Assembly (NCBI GenBank): GCA_000720805.1
Contig: JODI01000123.1
Coordinates: 1 to 18,610, forward strand
Reading direction: 5' to 3'
DNA length: 18,610 bases
DNA from: Streptomyces violaceoruber
GTDB taxonomy: Bacteria; Actinomycetota; Actinomycetes; Streptomycetales; Streptomycetaceae
Part shown: piece after piece, positions 14,818-18,610 of the stretch
Layout: each line of letters begins with the position of its first letter
Position numbering within the stretch: position 1 is the stretch's first letter
Made by a program: the position numbers and the translations under genes
Notes under the pieces: model-generated
The model's input: only the letters and a program-made list of their open reading frames with translations
What the model was told of the DNA's origin: nothing
The model's database searches: none

Positions 14818-16317
14818 ATGCCTGAACGCCGTACCGTCGCACTCGTCACTCTTGGCTGCGCCCGTAACGAGGTGGACTCGGAGGAGCTCGCAGGCCGCTT
14901 GGAGGCGGACGGCTGGGCCCTCGTGGAGGACGCCGCGGACGCGGACGTGGCCGTCGTCAACACCTGCGGCTTCGTGGAGGCCGCCAAGAAGGACTCCGTC
15001 GACGCCCTCCTGGAGGCAAACGACCTCAAGGGGCACGGCAGAACCCAGGCCGTCGTGGCGGTGGGCTGCATGGCCGAGCGGTACGGCAAGGACCTCGCCG
15101 AGGCACTCCCCGAGGCGGACGGCGTACTCGGCTTCGACGACTACGCCGACATCTCCGACCGCCTGCAGACCATCCTGAACGGCGGCATCCACGCCTCGCA
15201 CACCCCGCGCGACCGGCGCAAGCTGCTGCCGATCAGCCCCGCCGCGCGGCAGGACTCGGCGGCGTCCGTCGCGCTGCCCGGGCACGGGCCGGCCGAGGAG
15301 GCAGCCGCGGCCGCCCCCGCCGACCTTCCGGAGGGGCTCGCTCCGGCCTCCGGCCCGCGCGCGCCCCTGCGCCGCCGTCTCGACGGCGCCCCGGTCGCCT
15401 CCGTGAAGCTCGCCTCCGGCTGTGACCGCCGCTGCTCCTTCTGCGCCATCCCGTCCTTCCGCGGCTCCTTCATCTCGCGCCGGCCCAGCGATGTGCTGAA
15501 CGAGACCCGGTGGCTGGCCGAGCAGGGCGTGAAGGAGATCATGCTGGTCTCCGAGAACAACACGTCGTACGGCAAGGACCTGGGCGACATCCGCCTGCTG
15601 GAGTCCCTGCTGCCCGAACTCGCCGAGGTCGACGGCATCGAGCGGGTCCGGGTCAGCTACCTCCAGCCGGCCGAGATGCGCCCGGGCCTGATCGACGTGC
15701 TGACCTCCACCCCGAAGATCGCCCCGTACTTCGACCTGTCCTTCCAGCACTCCGCGCCCGACGTGCTGCGCGCGATGCGGCGTTTCGGCGACACCGACCG
15801 CTTCCTGGAACTGCTCGACACCATCCGCAGCAAGGCGCCCCAGGCCGGCGTGCGCTCCAACTTCATCGTGGGCTTCCCCGGCGAGACAGCGGCCGACCTG
15901 GCCGAACTCGAGCGCTTCCTGAACGGCGCGAGGCTGGACGCGATCGGCGTCTTCGGGTACTCCGACGAGGAGGGCACGGAAGCGGCGACGTACGAGAACA
16001 AGCTGGACGAGGACGTCGTCGCCGAGCGGCTGGCCCGGGTGTCCCGGCTCGCCGAGGAACTCGTCTCGCAGCGGGCCGAGGAGCGGGTGGGAGAGACCGT
16101 GAGCGTGCTCGTGGAGTCGGTGGACCCTGTCGAGGGTGTGTACGGCCGCGGGGCGCACCAGGCACCCGAGACCGACGGCCAGGTGCTGCTCACGAGCGAC
16201 AAGGGGCTGAGCGTCGGCCGTATGGTCGAGGCGAAGGTGGTCGGTACGGAAGGTGTCGACCTGGTGGCCGAGCCGCTCGACGGTTCGCTCGCGGGTAGTG
16301 AGGAGGCGGGCAGATGA
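14818..16317 (+). CDS. rimO: Ribosomal protein uS12 methylthiotransferase RimO
   Basis: A 499-residue radical-SAM enzyme that adds a methylthio group to the conserved aspartate of ribosomal protein S12. The N-terminal UPF0004 domain carries the auxiliary-cluster cysteines Cys14 ([11 protein letters not shown]), Cys50 (NTCGFVE) and Cys84 (VGCMAERY). The radical-SAM triad is Cys202, Cys206 and Cys209 (GCDRRCSFC). A C-terminal TRAM domain starts near residue 420 ([14 protein letters not shown]). LGCARNxVDSEE is typical of RimO and argues against the tRNA enzyme MiaB. An Ala/Pro-rich insert of about 60 residues (about 130-192) separates the first two domains and makes the protein longer than the roughly 440 residues of E. 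coli RimO. The stop codon overlaps the pgsA start. Confidence 0.95.
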   Translation: MPERRTVALVTLGCARNEVDSEELAGRLEADGWALVEDAADADVAVVNTCGFVEAAKKDSVDALLEANDLKGHGRTQAVVAVGCMAERYGKDLAEALPEADGVLGFDDYADISDRLQTILNGGIHASHTPRDRRKLLPISPAARQDSAASVALPGHGPAEEAAAAAPADLPEGLAPASGPRAPLRRRLDGAPVASVKLASGCDRRCSFCAIPSFRGSFISRRPSDVLNETRWLAEQGVKEIMLVSENNTSYGKDLGDIRLLESLLPELAEVDGIERVRVSYLQPAEMRPGLIDVLTSTPKIAPYFDLSFQHSAPDVLRAMRRFGDTDRFLELLDTIRSKAPQAGVRSNFIVGFPGETAADLAELERFLNGARLDAIGVFGYSDEEGTEAATYENKLDEDVVAERLARVSRLAEELVSQRAEERVGETVSVLVESVDPVEGVYGRGAHQAPETDGQVLLTSDKGLSVGRMVEAKVVGTEGVDLVAEPLDGSLAGSEEAGR

Positions 16318-17171
16318 CGGGAGTACCGGCGTCCGCCGCGGGTGGCTCCTCCGCCGCGAAGGGCGTGGCCACGGGTGCGGGCGCGGCGGCTTCGGGAACC
16401 TCGTCCGTGACCGGGGGCGTTTCCGGCGCTGCCGGTACCTCCGGTGCTTCCGGTCCGTCCGATGGTTCCGGTGGTCCGGGTGATGTCGGGGCCTCCGGTG
16501 CGGCCGGTGGTGCCGGGGCTCCTGCTGGTGCGTCCGACGCGAAGGCCCCGCGGGGCGGGAAGATCGCGGCCGCGGCCGTCAACCAGGCCAGTGTCTGGAA
16601 CATCGCCAATCTGCTGACCATGCTCCGCCTGGTCCTGGTGCCCGGGTTCGTCGCGCTGATGCTGGCCGACGGAGGATACGACCCCGCGTGGCGTTCGCTC
16701 GCCTGGGCGGCCTTCGCCATCGCCATGATCACCGACCTGTTCGACGGCCATCTGGCGCGGACGTACAACCTGGTCACCGACTTCGGGAAGATCGCCGACC
16801 CCATCGCCGACAAGGCGATCATGGGGGCGGCGTTGATCTGTGTGTCCGCTCTGGGCGACCTGCCGTGGTGGGTGACCGTGGTCATCCTCGGCAGGGAACT
16901 CGGGATCACGCTGTTGCGTTTCCTGGTCATCCGGTACGGCGTCATCCCGGCGAGCCGGGGCGGCAAGCTGAAGACCCTCGTCCAGGGCGTGGCCGTCGGG
17001 ATGTACGTCCTGGCGCTGACGGGGTGGCTGGCCACCCTGAGGTTCTGGGTGATGGCGGCGGCGGTTGTTCTGACCGTGGTGACCGGGCTCGACTATGTGA
17101 GACAGGCCATTGTGCTGCGTCGGCAGGGAATCGCCGAGCGCAAGGCGGCGTTGGAGGAGACGGAAGAGTGA
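16314..17171 (+). CDS. pgsA: CDP-diacylglycerol-glycerol-3-phosphate 3-phosphatidyltransferase (PgsA)
   Basis: A 285-residue membrane enzyme making phosphatidylglycerophosphate, the precursor of phosphatidylglycerol and cardiolipin. The CDP-alcohol phosphotransferase signature DG-x2-AR-x8-G-x3-D-x3-D is complete (Asp144, Gly145, Ala148, Arg149, Gly158, Asp162, Asp166). Several hydrophobic helices follow. The first 85 or so residues are a Gly/Ala/Ser-rich, low-complexity tail not found in enzymes of about 185-200 residues. The start is firm: ATG 16314 overlaps the rimO stop (ATGA) and AGGAGG lies 7 bases upstream. The tail uses many T-ending codons (GGT, GCT), unlike its neighbours. Confidence 0.94.
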   Translation: MTGVPASAAGGSSAAKGVATGAGAAASGTSSVTGGVSGAAGTSGASGPSDGSGGPGDVGASGAAGGAGAPAGASDAKAPRGGKIAAAAVNQASVWNIANLLTMLRLVLVPGFVALMLADGGYDPAWRSLAWAAFAIAMITDLFDGHLARTYNLVTDFGKIADPIADKAIMGAALICVSALGDLPWWVTVVILGRELGITLLRFLVIRYGVIPASRGGKLKTLVQGVAVGMYVLALTGWLATLRFWVMAAAVVLTVVTGLDYVRQAIVLRRQGIAERKAALEETEE

Positions 17172-17725
17172 GTTCCGGGGCCACCGAAGTGGTACGACTA
17201 CTGACGGTGAGGGGCGAGACGCTCGCCGTCGCCGAGTCACTCACCGGCGGTCTGGTTGCGGCGGAAGTCACAGCGGTACCCGGGGCGTCCCAGGCGTTCC
17301 GGGGCTCGGTGACCGCCTACGCCACCGAACTCAAGCACCGACTGCTGGGCGTCGACGCGACTCTGCTGGCGGAGCGTGGAGCGGTGGACCCGCAGGTCGC
17401 GGCAGAGATGGCGGCCGGAGTGCGCAAGGCACTCGGCGCCGACTGGGGCATCGCGACCACCGGGGTCGCCGGCCCCGAACCGCAGGACGGCAAGCCCGTC
17501 GGGACGGTTTTCGTGGCCGTCGACGGACCGTCCGCACCGGATTCCGAAGCGCCCGGTGGGGCGACCGGTGGCGGGAAAGTGACCGCGCTGCGGTTGAACG
17601 GCGACCGGGCGGAAATTCGTAAGGAGAGTGTACGGAGCGTACTCGCACTGCTCCTGGAGGGGCTTGCGAGCGAACAGACTGGGAATGAGCGGGCACAGGA
17701 TACGGAACGGAACGGGGGGTTTTGA
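17168..17725 (+). CDS. cinA: CinA C-terminal-domain protein (PncC-type nicotinamide-nucleotide amidohydrolase)
   Basis: A 185-residue protein consisting only of the CinA C-terminal domain. In other bacteria this domain deamidates NMN to nicotinate mononucleotide (pyridine-nucleotide salvage). Conserved blocks are AVAESLTGGLVAAEVTAVPGAS, FRGSVTAYATELKHRLLGV and TTGVAGPEPQDGKPVGTVFVAV. The first has Leu where many homologues have Cys (ESCTGG). A Gly/Ser/Pro-rich insert (about residues 119-135) and a polar tail are present. GTG 17168 overlaps the pgsA stop and GGAGGAG sits 8 bases upstream. The N-terminal competence-damage domain of full CinA is absent. Enzyme activity is inferred from the family. 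Confidence 0.9.
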   Translation: MSSGATEVVRLLTVRGETLAVAESLTGGLVAAEVTAVPGASQAFRGSVTAYATELKHRLLGVDATLLAERGAVDPQVAAEMAAGVRKALGADWGIATTGVAGPEPQDGKPVGTVFVAVDGPSAPDSEAPGGATGGGKVTALRLNGDRAEIRKESVRSVLALLLEGLASEQTGNERAQDTERNGGF

Positions 17726-17834
17726 TGTTTGCAGCCCTGAGTGAACACGACATCGCTCCCCGCACGGCCGCGGCGCAAGGCGGTACGGTGGGGCGAGAAG
17801 GATGCGGCTACGCGGTCCGAGGAGGGAGCCACCG

Positions 17835-18215
17835 ATGATTCTGCTCCGTCGCCTGCTGGGTGACGTGCTGCGTCGGCAGCGCCAACGCCAGGGCCGTACT
17901 CTGCGCGAAGTCTCCTCGTCCGCCCGAGTCTCACTCGGCTATCTCTCCGAGGTGGAGCGGGGGCAGAAGGAGGCTTCCTCCGAGCTGCTCTCCGCCATCT
18001 GCGACGCGCTGGACGTACGGATGTCCGAGCTCATGCGGGAAGTGAGCGACGAACTTGCCCTCGCCGAACTGGCGCGGTCTGCTGCGGCCACCCCCAGCGA
18101 GCCTGTGACCACGCCGGTTCGCCCGATGCTGGGTTCTGTCTCGGTGGCCGGTGTGCCACCGGAACGGGTGACCATCAAGGCGCCCGCCGAAGCGGTGGAC
18201 GTGGTTGCCGCCTGA
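17835..18215 (+). CDS. clgR: ClgR: HTH activator of clp protease genes
   Basis: A 126-residue DNA-binding protein. A Cro/Xre HTH occupies residues about 10-65 ([19 protein letters not shown] with [12 protein letters not shown]). The C-terminal half is flexible and Pro/Val/Ala-rich, ending in two alanines. ClgR activates clpP1P2, clpC and lon in actinobacteria and is itself removed by ClpP, with the terminal alanines serving as the recognition signal (family knowledge, consistent with the DVVAA end). ATG 17835 is chosen because GGAGGG lies 8 bases upstream. The position after cinA is the conserved actinobacterial context. The 109-base gap after cinA suggests its own promoter; TACGGT at 17784 is only a weak candidate and I could not find a convincing ClgR box. 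Confidence 0.93.
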   Translation: MILLRRLLGDVLRRQRQRQGRTLREVSSSARVSLGYLSEVERGQKEASSELLSAICDALDVRMSELMREVSDELALAELARSAAATPSEPVTTPVRPMLGSVSVAGVPPERVTIKAPAEAVDVVAA

Positions 18216-18264
18216 TCGTTCGGGCGGTGTGCGCATGAGCTGACGATGCGCTGAGACGTGTGCG

Positions 18265-18332
18265 AGGCCCCGGCCGGGGTTTCTCCGGAGCACCTGGACA
18301 CAGGTGAGCTGGAGAGGCGCCGGCCGGGGCCT
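18265..18332 (+). terminator. 68-base rod-like hairpin downstream of clgR
   Basis: Nested stems: 13 bp (18265-18277 with 18320-18332), 5 bp (18282-18286 with 18311-18315) and 6 bp (18291-18296 with 18301-18306), with a GACA loop. The stems are separated by two symmetric 4x4 internal loops that can partly pair (G-C, G-U and tandem G-A pairs). It starts 50 bases after the clgR stop. There is no T-tract, as is common in Streptomyces. Confidence 0.75.
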
Positions 18333-18468
18333 TCGTGCATCGTGGAGCGTGGAAGGCGTGCCGCGTGCCGCCCGGCGCCGCCCTCTGCGCCGGCCTGCGA
18401 CCGTGTGCTGTCGGTGCGCCCTCCCTCCGGGGGAGGACGGTCACTGGCGTCTGGCTGGAGGAGAGTCG

Positions 18469-18610
18469 ATGGCACGGCCGATGGGGCGTCAGGGGGTCTG
18501 GCGGGGGCGGACGGCCCGCCAGCGCCGGCGGGACTGGCGGGTGTGCGGGGTCTGGGGGGCGGTTCTGGGCGTTGGGGGGCTGTGGTGGTGGGCTGTGCTG
18601 CGGCTCGTGC
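18469..18610 (+). CDS. Hypothetical small protein, 5' part only (runs off window)
   Basis: ATG 18469 has GGAGGA 6 bases upstream. The 47 codons visible encode a basic N-terminus (RQGVWRGRTARQRRRDWR) followed by a hydrophobic, Gly/Trp-rich stretch (GAVLGVGGLWWWAVLRLV) that could be a transmembrane helix. Codon third positions are strongly G/C. I do not recognise the family, and the 3' end is outside the window. Confidence 0.55.
   Translation, partial: MARPMGRQGVWRGRTARQRRRDWRVCGVWGAVLGVGGLWWWAVLRLV

Noticed and set aside
17726..17834. ClgR autoregulatory box
   Set aside because: Looked for a GTTCGC / GCGAAC-type inverted pair; only a lone GCGAAC half at 17670-17675 inside cinA was found.

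Overview
The window reads as a high-GC actinomycete chromosome, almost certainly Streptomyces. Nearly all codons end in G or C. The gene order and protein sequences match what I recall of the osaC / osaA-osaB / ftsK / rimO / pgsA / cinA / clgR segment of Streptomyces chromosomes; no search was run. No insertion sequence, phage gene, CRISPR array or integrase is visible, so this is core chromosome and not a mobile island.

Left part (1-1100): the 3' end of a 5S rRNA gene closes an rRNA operon and is followed by a very strong UUCG-loop terminator. Next is a shortened DegT-family aminotransferase-like gene without the segment that normally carries the PLP lysine. A tRNA-Thr(GGT) with its own good promoter and terminator follows.

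Osmotic-stress block (1094-10718): osaC (minus strand) diverges from osaA and osaB (plus strand). OsaC is a large cytoplasmic regulator with an RsbW-like ATPase, PAS, two GAF regions and a PP2C/SpoIIE phosphatase. OsaA is an 1829-residue soluble hybrid histidine kinase. Its N-terminal two thirds is a poly-HAMP array in exact 276-base (92-codon) steps, followed by GAF, HisKA, HATPase and receiver domains. OsaB is a receiver plus coiled coil with no DNA-binding domain. The family literature links these proteins to osmoadaptation and to control of the stress sigma factor SigB. Two small DNA patterns stand out: three AGCAGTA copies spaced exactly 19 bases apart just before osaA, and two GGGAAC-N18-GTT boxes 70 bases apart before osaB.

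Cell-division and envelope block (10928-18215): ftsK (DNA translocase), a RodZ-like membrane HTH protein, rimO (S12 methylthiotransferase), pgsA (phosphatidylglycerophosphate synthase), cinA/pncC and clgR (activator of clp protease genes). rimO, pgsA and cinA overlap by 4 bases at each junction and look translationally coupled. ftsK and rimO have no Shine-Dalgarno sequence. Each has a -10-like hexamer exactly 7 bases before its ATG, suggesting leaderless mRNAs. clgR is followed by a 68-base, nearly continuous hairpin. The window ends inside the start of a small basic/hydrophobic protein of unknown function.

Nothing here is clearly a new system. The most unusual element is the length and exact register of the OsaA poly-HAMP array, which resembles fungal group III osmosensing kinases, together with the undescribed-looking repeat operators around the osa genes.
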